In this document: positions 35,374-42,326 of the stretch, piece after piece
Position numbering within the stretch: position 1 is the first letter of the stretch
How the letters are laid out: each line of letters begins with the position of its first letter
Source of the DNA: Oscillospiraceae bacterium
Lineage (GTDB): Bacteria > Bacillota > Clostridia > Oscillospirales > SIG627
Direction of reading: 5' to 3'
Length of the DNA stretch: 63,741 nt
Assembly (NCBI GenBank): GCA_015065265.1
Contig: SVQQ01000009.1
Coordinates: forward strand, 1-63,741
Position numbers and translations under genes: made by a program
Notes under the pieces: model-generated
The model's input: the letters and a program-made list of their open reading frames with translations, nothing else
What the model was told of the DNA's origin: nothing
Databases searched by the model: none

Positions 35374-36000
35374 ATGGCAACAAGAGTAAATCCCACCAGA
35401 ATGGAACTTACCAAAACCAAAAAGCGCCTTGCTACCGCTATAAGAGGACATAAACTCTTAAAGGATAAGCAAGACGAAATGGCACGACGTTTTATGTTCT
35501 ATATAAACAGGAACAGAGAACTTAGGCTTGAAGTGGATAAACTTCTGACAAAGGCTATGCAAAACACTGCTCTTGCGGAAGCGCAAATGGGAAAGAGTGC
35601 AATTTTCGAGGCTCTTTTTCTGCCCTCTGCTTCGGGTAAGGCGGAGTATAACACTCAAAATATAATGAGTGTTATCGTACCTGACATTAAGGTTTTGGAA
35701 AGCAAAAGTGTATCAACTCTTCCCTATTCTACGTCATTTACTTCCGAGTATCTTGACCGCGCAACTCTTATTATGAAAGAACTTATGCCAAAACTTATTG
35801 AACTGGCGTCTGTAGAAAAGACTTGCGATATGCTCGCAGATGAACTTGAACGTACAAGACGACGTGTAAATGCTCTCGAGTACGTAATGATTGCGGAAAT
35901 GAAGGGTACTATCAAGTACATTTCAATGAAACTTGAAGACAACGAAAGAAGTAATCTGACAAGACTTATGAAAGTCAAGGATATGATGAAAGAAGAATAA
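35374..36000 (+). CDS. ntpD: V-type ATPase subunit D (central shaft)
   Basis: A 208-residue coiled-coil shaft protein. The start RVNPTRMELTKTKKRLATAI and the late block RRRVNALEYVMIAEMKGTIKY are hallmark sequences of subunit D. It inserts into the A3B3 hexamer and, with F, forms the rotating axle. It is the last gene of the operon and is followed by a strong terminator. Confidence 0.95.
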   Translation: MATRVNPTRMELTKTKKRLATAIRGHKLLKDKQDEMARRFMFYINRNRELRLEVDKLLTKAMQNTALAEAQMGKSAIFEALFLPSASGKAEYNTQNIMSVIVPDIKVLESKSVSTLPYSTSFTSEYLDRATLIMKELMPKLIELASVEKTCDMLADELERTRRRVNALEYVMIAEMKGTIKYISMKLEDNERSNLTRLMKVKDMMKEE

Positions 36001-36003
36001 AGA

Positions 36004-36041
36004 TAAAAAAACAAGGAACGAAACGTTCCTTGTTTTTTATT
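36004..36041. terminator. Bidirectional terminator after the V-ATPase operon
   Basis: ACAAGGAACG pairs with CGTTCCTTGT around AAA, with A7 before and T6 after; it serves the converging kinase gene too. Confidence 0.93.
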
Positions 36042-36676
36042 TATAAGTTTGGTTTTTCGTGGGCTTTCTTTTCAATGCACTCACAAATAAGTCGTGCCGA
36101 CAGGTCTGTGCCGAATTTTCCCGAATCAATGACAAGGTCGTAATATTCGGCTCTGCCCCATATCTGTTGTGTATGGCTATCGTAGTAGTCTGCTCTGATT
36201 TTGTCGGTTTTCTTTATGAGTTTTTTAGCCTCGGCTTCGTTTACGTGGTAAAGCCTACACGCTCTTTCTATTCTCTTTGAAAGGTCGGCTTTAATGAAGA
36301 CGCTTAAAACTTGAGGACGGTCTGAAAGCACGTAGTCGGCACATCTGCCCATAATAACGCAAGGACCTTTGTCGGCATAACTTGAAATTACGCCAAACTG
36401 CGCCTCGGCAATTCTGATACTTATAGGAAGCATAAGCGACGGGTCGTCAGAGTACCAAGAATTTGCATACTGGTATCCCGGATAGTCCCAGAATTTCGGG
36501 GGCTTTTCGTCGTGTTTTTGCACTTCTTCGGCGGTCATTTTAAGAAGACCTGCCGCCTCGTCTATAATTTCTTTATCGTAATAAGGAACATCAAAATACT
36601 TGGCAACCTTATGTCCTATTTCTGCACCGCCACTGCAAAATTGACGGCCTATTGTTACTACCCAATTATTTTTCAT
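36041..36676 (-). CDS. Cytidylate kinase-like family protein
   Basis: A 211-residue P-loop kinase-fold protein of the AAK6/cytidylate-kinase-like family: VVTIGRQFCSGGAEIGHKVA (P-loop variant), VPYYDKEIID, GPCVIMGRCADYVL and VFIKADLSKRI. It differs from true Cmk, and family members are mostly uncharacterised; a nucleoside monophosphate kinase role is plausible but not shown. It is a single-gene transcript. Confidence 0.82.
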   Translation of the reverse strand: MKNNWVVTIGRQFCSGGAEIGHKVAKYFDVPYYDKEIIDEAAGLLKMTAEEVQKHDEKPPKFWDYPGYQYANSWYSDDPSLMLPISIRIAEAQFGVISSYADKGPCVIMGRCADYVLSDRPQVLSVFIKADLSKRIERACRLYHVNEAEAKKLIKKTDKIRADYYDSHTQQIWGRAEYYDLVIDSGKFGTDLSARLICECIEKKAHEKPNL

Positions 36677-36724
36677 ACTATTGCTCCTTTCAAAGCCATA
36701 TTGGCTTATACTTATTACATCTAT

Positions 36725-36753
36725 ATTTTATCACATTTATCCAAATTTTGCAA
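36725..36753 (-). promoter_or_regulatory. Promoter of the cytidylate kinase-like gene
   Basis: Minus strand -35 TTGCAA (36753-36748), -10 TAAAAT (36730-36725), 17-bp spacer. Confidence 0.72.
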
Positions 36754-36813
36754 TAAGTTTTAAATTTTTTTGTCAATTTATAATAACAACTTATATTACC
36801 TTAAATAATAATA

Positions 36814-36842
36814 TTGATTTTGAGGGGAAAATATGATAAGAT
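36814..36842 (+). promoter_or_regulatory. Promoter of cysK
   Basis: -35 TTGATT (36814-36819), -10 TAAGAT (36837-36842), 17-bp spacer, giving a leader of only about a dozen bases. Confidence 0.7.
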
Positions 36843-36861
36843 TTTTTTCGGAGGGAAACTT

Positions 36862-37785
36862 ATGATTTACAATAATATTACTGAACTTATCGGTGGCACT
36901 CCCCTTTTACGTGCCACAAAGATTTGTGATAAATACAATTTACAAGCAGACGTTATTCTGAAACTTGAATTTTTCAATCCTGCAGGAAGTGTAAAGGACA
37001 GGGCGGCATATGAGATGATAAAGGCTGCCCTTGACGAAGGGAAAATAAAAGAGGGTGCAACTCTCGTTGAGCCTACCAGTGGAAACACAGGGATTGGTCT
37101 TGCTATGGCATCTTCTTATTTTAATATGAAAACCGTTCTTGTGATGCCTGACACGATGAGTGTTGAAAGAAGAAAAATACTTTCTGCTTACGGGGCAGAA
37201 ATCGTGCTGACCGACGGAAAAGAAGGTATGATGGGCGCTGTGAAAAAGGCAGAGGAAATTGCAAAAAATACAGCGGGCGCTTTTATCCCTTCTCAGTTTG
37301 ATAACCCTGCAAACTCAAGTGCTCACTATAAGACGACGGGTGTTGAAATATGGAATGACACCAAGGGAGAAGTTGACGTCTTTGTGGCAACGGTTGGCAC
37401 AGGTGGTACGATATCGGGTACAGGAAGATATTTAAAAGAAAAAAATCCCGAAATTGAAGTTGTGGCAGTTGAGCCTGAAGAGTCTCCCCTTATTTCTTGT
37501 GGCAAGGCAGGAAGTCATAAAATTCAAGGAATAGGCGCTAATTTCATTCCTGAAAATTTCGACTCCTCGGTAGTAGACAAGGTTCTTTTATCCAGTTGGG
37601 AAAGTGCCTATGAAATGGTAAGAGTCCTTGCAAAAGAAGAAGGAGTGCTCCTTGGTATTTCCTCGGGTGCGGCAGTTGCGGTGGCGATAGAACTTGCAAA
37701 AAAGAGTGAATATAAAGGCAAGAAAATCGTTGTTCTCTGTCCTGACACGGGTATGAGATATTTATCTACAGAAGATCTGTTTTAA
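36862..37785 (+). CDS. cysK: Cysteine synthase (O-acetylserine sulfhydrylase)
   Basis: A 307-residue fold-type II PLP enzyme that makes cysteine from O-acetylserine and sulfide. K45 in NPAGSVKDRAA is the PLP lysine; EPTSGNTGIGLA binds substrate; GTGGTISGTGRYLK holds the cofactor phosphate; GISSGAAV is the late family motif. Start is the ATG at 36862 behind GGAGGG; a longer frame to 36814 would begin inside the -35 box. No cysE is adjacent. Confidence 0.95.
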   Translation: MIYNNITELIGGTPLLRATKICDKYNLQADVILKLEFFNPAGSVKDRAAYEMIKAALDEGKIKEGATLVEPTSGNTGIGLAMASSYFNMKTVLVMPDTMSVERRKILSAYGAEIVLTDGKEGMMGAVKKAEEIAKNTAGAFIPSQFDNPANSSAHYKTTGVEIWNDTKGEVDVFVATVGTGGTISGTGRYLKEKNPEIEVVAVEPEESPLISCGKAGSHKIQGIGANFIPENFDSSVVDKVLLSSWESAYEMVRVLAKEEGVLLGISSGAAVAVAIELAKKSEYKGKKIVVLCPDTGMRYLSTEDLF

Positions 37786-37828
37786 AAAAAGGGGCTGTAA
37801 AAAACTCTGTTGAGTTTTTTACAGCCCC
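37784..37828. terminator. Long hairpin after cysK
   Basis: A 17-bp perfect stem (37791-37807 with 37812-37828) and a 4-nt loop. On the plus strand no T-run follows; on the minus strand TTTTTTT follows, so it is best placed to stop transcripts arriving from the ABC transporter side, though the paired T-rich arm may also stop cysK transcripts. Confidence 0.75.
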
Positions 37829-37852
37829 TAACTCTTAAGGAGATAGGAAAAA

Positions 37853-37932
37853 ATGTTTCAGAATGAGCAAACCGAAGCCCGTCGGCGTACAATTGTACGG
37901 TAGAGGCGAGGTTTGTTCATAGTCAAAAACAT
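37853..37932. other. Long interrupted intergenic hairpin, candidate structured RNA or MITE-like element
   Basis: ATGTTT (37853-37858) pairs with AAACAT (37927-37932); ATGAGCAAACC (37863-37873) with GGTTTGTTCAT (37910-37920); GCC (37877) with GGC (37905); and a 14-bp palindrome CGTACAATTGTACG (37886-37899) forms the tip. Internal loops are purine-rich, with opposed GA dinucleotides at 37874 and 37908. A 16-codon reading frame from ATG 37853 to TAG 37903, preceded by AAGGAG, runs through it. On the minus strand the hairpin ends in TTTTTT. Confidence 0.5.
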
Positions 37933-37942
37933 ATAGTTTTAG

Positions 37943-37966
37943 AAAAAACTCATTTTTGAGTTTTTT
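37943..37966. terminator. AT-rich hairpin downstream of the ABC permease gene
   Basis: AAAAAACTC pairs with GAGTTTTTT around a 6-nt loop. It is third in a row of hairpins filling the 37786-38057 gap; only AT-rich sequence with no feature lies in 37967-38057. Confidence 0.5.
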
Positions 37967-38057
37967 ACCTAAAAAGTTGTTAAATAATTTTTTTAAAAAG
38001 CCTATAATTTGAATTATTTTTTGTTTTTGACGGTCTGGACTTTTTTTACATCTCCTT

Positions 38058-38960
38058 TTATCCTTTTTTCTTTTTCTTGAAGATGTTTAAGAGTACGTAA
38101 ACTATGATAAGCACTAAAACTGTGATGGCAAGATATAGGTACATAGTTGAAGTGGAGACAGTTTTATCAAAGAATACCACGTTATAGTCTACCGCCTCTT
38201 TTAAAGAGTCGATAATTTCAAGGGGTATTCCTTCATTTTCAAGGGCATCGAAAGCCGAACCCATTGTATGTTGGCGAAGGAGTGACGTTCCGTATGTACC
38301 GGGTAAAAAGGATGTTACCGTTCTGAAACCTTCGGAAAGTTGTGACAGGGGCATATATGCACCGCAGATGAAACCGTAGCAAGAACTGACGATACTTCCC
38401 ACTGCGGATATTTGTCCTTGAGTTGACAAGAAGAAATTAATGACACTTGAAAGGGCTGTGCCGAAGGCTACAAGTATCACAACGTCAATGAAAATATAGA
38501 AGATATCTGTAGCGGTGAGGTACCAACCCACGTTTTTTAGATAAATAATGTTTGCAATAGTTGCAATTACCGAAATAAACGTTGCGGAAATGGTGGTTGA
38601 AAGGTAGTATCCCAAAGCAACGAGTGAGGGGGACGTGGGGGTTATGGAAATGTCGGCGGAAGTTCCGTTTGCTTTGTCTTGTACCATTAAGAAGTTTGCA
38701 CAAAATGATACTGTGACGCAGGACACTGCAAGAAGTGACGAGAAAAGTTGACCGCCGACAAGGGCGTCGATGACGTCGTCTTTTACCTTTACACCTACCA
38801 TATCGATTGCCGAAACGAAGGCGTCGCGATAGACGTTACCTAAGAAGGTTGCATACAGCATCAAAAGTATTAAAGGTGTGATAAGGGCGGTAAAGAACAT
38901 TCCTTTATCTTTAAAGAACAGTTTTATATCCCTTTTTATAAGATATTTTAGAATTTTCAC
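38058..38960 (-). CDS. ABC-2 type transporter permease
   Basis: A 300-residue membrane protein with six hydrophobic segments and a large extracytoplasmic loop between the first two (about residues 45-65), the ABC-2 pattern of drug and lipid exporters. The start ILKYLIKRDIKLFFKDKGMF is typical of these permeases. Its ATG overlaps the stop of the ATPase gene by 4 nt, so the two form one exporter. Substrate unknown. Confidence 0.88.
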   Translation of the reverse strand: MKILKYLIKRDIKLFFKDKGMFFTALITPLILLMLYATFLGNVYRDAFVSAIDMVGVKVKDDVIDALVGGQLFSSLLAVSCVTVSFCANFLMVQDKANGTSADISITPTSPSLVALGYYLSTTISATFISVIATIANIIYLKNVGWYLTATDIFYIFIDVVILVAFGTALSSVINFFLSTQGQISAVGSIVSSCYGFICGAYMPLSQLSEGFRTVTSFLPGTYGTSLLRQHTMGSAFDALENEGIPLEIIDSLKEAVDYNVVFFDKTVSTSTMYLYLAITVLVLIIVYVLLNIFKKKKKG

Positions 38961-39868
38961 TGTTTGTCACCTCCTGTGAGAGTTTTGCCTGTAACTTTGA
39001 GGAAAACGTCGTCCATCTTCCCTTTTGTAATCTCAATATTTGAAAAAGTGTTTGGATATTTATTTATAAGCGTCAAGGCATTTTGTGTACCTGAAACCTG
39101 AAATCTGTATGCATCTCTTAACTTTTCATAAGGGACTCCTGTCTCTTTTGCCTTTTCTTCTTCAATTCCGTAGGCGGTGAGGAAGTCTGCGGTATAGGTG
39201 TTTTTCAGTTCAAGGGGTGTGCCTTCGGCGGCAATTTTTCCTTTATCCAAAATCACCACGTAATCGGCGTCTGCCGCCTCTTCCATATAGTGAGTGGTAA
39301 GGAAAACCGTCATATTGTTTTTTTCTTTAAGTTCGTGGATTACCTGCCAGATAAGGCTTCTGGTTTGAGGGTCAAGCCCTGTGGTTGGCTCGTCGAGAAT
39401 AAGTATTTCCGGAGAGTGAATAATAGCACGTGCAATATCAATTTTGCGTCTTTGACCACCTGACAGTTTTCCAACGGGTCTTGAAAGAAGGGATTGAAAA
39501 TCCAGTAGTTTTGCAAGTTCTTCAAGTCGTGTTTTGAAGTCTTTGCCTGTTATTTTATAAAGGGCGGCACGACTTTCAAGATTATCGTAAACGCTCAGTG
39601 ACTTATCAAGGACGGAATTCTGAAAAACTACTCCCATAAGTCTTTTCACGGCGTCTGCTTTTTCGTCAATATCAATTCCCATAATTTCAACCTTGCCTTC
39701 GTCTTTTGCAAGGGCGGAACACATAATGGAAATAGTAGTACTTTTTCCTGCTCCGTTTACACCGAGGAAAGCGAAAAGTTCCCCTTCTTTTACGTGGAAA
39801 TTAAGGTTATCCACTGCAAGTACGTCTTTATATCTTTTTGTTAAGTTTTCTATCCTTATAGCGTCCAT
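38957..39868 (-). CDS. ABC transporter ATPase (DrrA-type exporter)
   Basis: A 303-residue ATPase. Walker A is GVNGAGKST, the signature is LSGGQRRKIDIARAI, Walker B is ILILDEPTTGLDP, and the C-terminal extension after LKNTYTADF resembles the DrrA-type tail of antibiotic exporters. It energises the neighbouring permease. Placed 3 nt after a TetR-family repressor gene, so the exporter is probably induced by its own substrate. Confidence 0.92.
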   Translation of the reverse strand: MDAIRIENLTKRYKDVLAVDNLNFHVKEGELFAFLGVNGAGKSTTISIMCSALAKDEGKVEIMGIDIDEKADAVKRLMGVVFQNSVLDKSLSVYDNLESRAALYKITGKDFKTRLEELAKLLDFQSLLSRPVGKLSGGQRRKIDIARAIIHSPEILILDEPTTGLDPQTRSLIWQVIHELKEKNNMTVFLTTHYMEEAADADYVVILDKGKIAAEGTPLELKNTYTADFLTAYGIEEEKAKETGVPYEKLRDAYRFQVSGTQNALTLINKYPNTFSNIEITKGKMDDVFLKVTGKTLTGGDKQ

Positions 39869-39871
39869 TTT

Positions 39872-40432
39872 TTACTCCTTTTCATACTGTTTTTTCAGTC
39901 CCTGATAGACGTCTGTGAGCATATCGCTAACAAGTTCCCAGTCAAGTGAAAGAAAGTTTGTGGCGAACATTGATGCAATTCCGTGGACGAATGCCCACAT
40001 TTCAAGATGAAATTTTTTAGCATCTATTTCCTCAAGCCCCACGTTCTTTTGAACGGTATCTTCCATTTCTTTATTTATCTTGGATTCAGGCGTATTCTTT
40101 TCGTCTCTGCGGTCTCGCATATATAGTAACTTAAAGAGTTCTTTTTCTTCTTTGGCAAAGCGGATATACGCCATACCAGTTGCTTTATATGACGGAAAGG
40201 TTCCCTTCTCGATTTCCTTAATCATATACTCCCGACAAAGTTCGTCTGCTTTTTCAAGGGTTGCAAAAACAAGTTCTTCCATAGTTTCAAAGTTTGAGAA
40301 AATGGGTTGTGTGGAACATTGAAGTCGCTGTGCTAAAAGTCTTGCGTTTATCCCCTGTTCTCCTTTTTCTCTCACTATCTCAATGGCGGCAGAGATAATA
40401 TCTTTTTTAGTTATTCTGATTTTTGGGGGCAT
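39872..40432 (-). CDS. TetR/AcrR family repressor
   Basis: A 186-residue regulator. The N-terminal helix-turn-helix reads ITKKDIISAAIEIVREKGEQ and ARLLAQRLQCSTQPIF; the C-terminal ligand domain (about 80-186) has the WAFVHGIASMF helix of the TetR_C_33/WHG-like group. It heads a tetR-ATPase-permease operon. A perfect 11+3+11 palindrome overlaps the -10 box of its own promoter, a clear autoregulatory operator. The inducer is unknown. Confidence 0.92.
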   Translation of the reverse strand: MPPKIRITKKDIISAAIEIVREKGEQGINARLLAQRLQCSTQPIFSNFETMEELVFATLEKADELCREYMIKEIEKGTFPSYKATGMAYIRFAKEEKELFKLLYMRDRRDEKNTPESKINKEMEDTVQKNVGLEEIDAKKFHLEMWAFVHGIASMFATNFLSLDWELVSDMLTDVYQGLKKQYEKE

Positions 40433-40464
40433 TGTAGACCTCCTTTATATATCGCTTGTTATAT

Positions 40465-40489
40465 ATCATATGTTATTTTAACATATGAT
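40465..40489. promoter_or_regulatory. Palindromic operator of the TetR-ABC operon
   Basis: ATCATATGTTA (40465-40475), spacer TTT, TAACATATGAT (40479-40489): a perfect 11-bp inverted repeat. It contains the -10 box, so a bound dimer would block RNA polymerase. Confidence 0.85.
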
Positions 40490-40504
40490 TTTCTTTTTTG
40501 TCAA
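40475..40504 (-). promoter_or_regulatory. Promoter of the TetR-ABC operon
   Basis: Minus strand -35 TTGACA (40504-40499), -10 TAAAAT (40480-40475), spacer 18 bp. Confidence 0.85.
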
Positions 40505-40515
40505 GGGGTATGGGC

Positions 40516-40552
40516 AAAAAAATAACAGGGAGATTTTATCTCCCTGTTATTT
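40516..40552 (-). terminator. Terminator of the rubredoxin-rubrerythrin fusion gene
   Basis: AATAACAGGGAGAT (40521-40534) pairs with ATCTCCCTGTTATT (40538-40551), TTT loop; T-run on the minus strand side. Confidence 0.9.
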
Positions 40553-40558
40553 TAAATA

Positions 40559-41716
40559 TTAGTAGTTTTCTTTTCTTACTTCGAAATAACTTCTGGGGTG
40601 TTTACATACGGGGCATACTTCGGGGGCTTTCTTGCCTATTACAAGATGTCCGCAGTTGCGACATTCCCACATAGTTTCTTCTGCTTTTTCAAATACGCGC
40701 TGCATTTCAATGTTTGAAAGGAGTTTGCGGTAACGTTCTTCGTGTGCCTTTTCAACCTCTCCAACTTTTCTGAACTGAACTGCAAGGTCGTGGAAGCCTT
40801 CTTCTTCGGCGTCCTTTGCGAACTGGTCGTACATTTCGGTCCATTCATAGTTTTCGCCCTGGGCGGCATTAAGAAGGTTAGCGGAAGTGTCACCAATTCC
40901 TGAAAGTGCCTTAAACCAAAGTTTTGCGTGTTCTTTTTCGTTGTTTGCGGTTTCTTCGAAGATTGCGGCAATCTGTTCGTAGCCTTCTTTCTTTGCTACA
41001 GATGCAAAGTAGGTGTACTTATTTCTCGCCTCTGATTCTCCTGAAAATGCGTCGCGGAGGTTCTGTTCTGTTTTTGTTCCTTTAAGGTCCATAGTTTTTT
41101 CTCCTTTTTCTATTATAATTTTTTCAAAGTCTGATGCGCCGTGTTTACAAATTGGGCAAATAAAGTCCTCGGGGAGTTCTTCTCCGTCGTACACGTATCC
41201 GCAAATGAGGCATCTGTATCCTTGAACCTCTCTTTTTGCGGGTTTAGGTTTTACGAACTTATGGTAATAGTCGTAGGTCATACTTTCCTGTGACGAGAGG
41301 CTCTTTGAGTTAGTCATTATCGCAACAAAAGTGGTATGACTTCCCATATCAATACTGCGAGTTACTTCAAAGGACATTGTGGCATTGGAATTACTTACAA
41401 GTGAAAGTATTCCGTTTTTTAGTCTTTCGGTCTTTATATCTTTTAGTTTATCTCCGTCTCTTCCCGACCTCATACCCAAGGTTTCAAAGAGTGAAAAGGG
41501 GGCTGAAACGTCGATGACCGACACGTTAAAGCGTCCTGTATTTGCTATCATATCGTGGGTCAAATTCTCTTTACTGACGCTTATCGTGCAAAGGGTGGCA
41601 GGAGAGGAAGTGACCTGTGAAAGTGTATTGATAATACAGGCGTTATCTTTGTTCCCGTCTTTTGCAAAGAGTGCATAAAGACCGTAACTGATTTTAAAAA
41701 GTGTGCTCTTATCCAT
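40559..41716 (-). CDS. Flavin reductase-rubredoxin-rubrerythrin fusion protein
   Basis: A 385-residue oxidative-stress protein built of four parts: an FMN-binding flavin reductase domain (about 1-155), a rubredoxin (C169, C172, C187, C190), a rubrerythrin di-iron four-helix bundle (about 215-335, with [24 protein letters not shown] and [11 protein letters not shown]), and a C-terminal rubredoxin-like zinc/iron ribbon (C352, C355, C368, C371). The first two parts equal high-molecular-weight rubredoxin (Hrb), an electron donor; rubrerythrin reduces hydrogen peroxide. Between them, GGAG and an in-frame ATG at 41092-41090 (Met209) look like a free-standing rubrerythrin start, so both a fused 385-residue and a 177-residue product may be made. 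Confidence 0.9.
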   Translation of the reverse strand: MDKSTLFKISYGLYALFAKDGNKDNACIINTLSQVTSSPATLCTISVSKENLTHDMIANTGRFNVSVIDVSAPFSLFETLGMRSGRDGDKLKDIKTERLKNGILSLVSNSNATMSFEVTRSIDMGSHTTFVAIMTNSKSLSSQESMTYDYYHKFVKPKPAKREVQGYRCLICGYVYDGEELPEDFICPICKHGASDFEKIIIEKGEKTMDLKGTKTEQNLRDAFSGESEARNKYTYFASVAKKEGYEQIAAIFEETANNEKEHAKLWFKALSGIGDTSANLLNAAQGENYEWTEMYDQFAKDAEEEGFHDLAVQFRKVGEVEKAHEERYRKLLSNIEMQRVFEKAEETMWECRNCGHLVIGKKAPEVCPVCKHPRSYFEVRKENY

Positions 41717-41737
41717 TATTTCCCTCTTTTAAAAGTT

Positions 41738-42316
41738 TTAGTCAACTCTTACTGCGGTAATTTCTTCAAAGTAGTTCATTCTTGCTGTCTGATGGTATGC
41801 CTGTACCCAAAGAGTACCGACACCGAACACAAGTCCGCCGACAAAGTACCAACCGATAAAAGAAAGGTCAAGGATAAACAAGTCTGTTTTATGTCCCTGT
41901 GTCAGACGTTCACTTTCGTCAAGACAGCGTCTCCAATCCCAGTCGGGATGTTCGCTTTTAAGGTAGAATGCCATAGAATAGGCGTAGTATTTGACAATTC
42001 CGGGGATAACAAAAAGAAGTGACCAAAGTGCAATAAATATTGTCTGCATTATTCCAAGAAGAAGCGTTGTGCCAAGGTCGTTCTTGAAAACTCCGAAGAC
42101 GCTTTCCACAGAGGCTTTTCCCTCTCTTACAAGTGTCTTAAAGTACATATTAAGAGCAAGGGAAACAAATCCTACAAACACAAGAGATACCACACTGGAT
42201 ATACCAAGAATTGCTCCTGCTATAAGGACTACAACTACACTTATAAGCCACGAGTTTGAGAAAATGCTGTTCCCAAGTTGAACTTTTGATTTTAATTTAA
42301 GTTGTGCTCTGTTCAT
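41738..42316 (-). CDS. DUF975 family membrane protein
   Basis: A 192-residue membrane protein with about five hydrophobic segments. The N-terminal RAQLKLKSKVQL, the FGVFKNDLGTTLLLGI region, LLFVIPGIVKYYAYSMAFYL and the DESERLTQGHKTDLFILDLSF block are the recognised DUF975 pattern. Function of the family is unknown. Start is ATG at 42316 behind AAGGAGGAG; a longer frame begins inside the thrS tail. It lies 10 nt after thrS and 21 nt before the redox fusion gene, so the three may share a transcript. Confidence 0.85.
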   Translation of the reverse strand: MNRAQLKLKSKVQLGNSIFSNSWLISVVVVLIAGAILGISSVVSLVFVGFVSLALNMYFKTLVREGKASVESVFGVFKNDLGTTLLLGIMQTIFIALWSLLFVIPGIVKYYAYSMAFYLKSEHPDWDWRRCLDESERLTQGHKTDLFILDLSFIGWYFVGGLVFGVGTLWVQAYHQTARMNYFEEITAVRVD

Positions 42317-42326
42317 ATTCTCCTCC

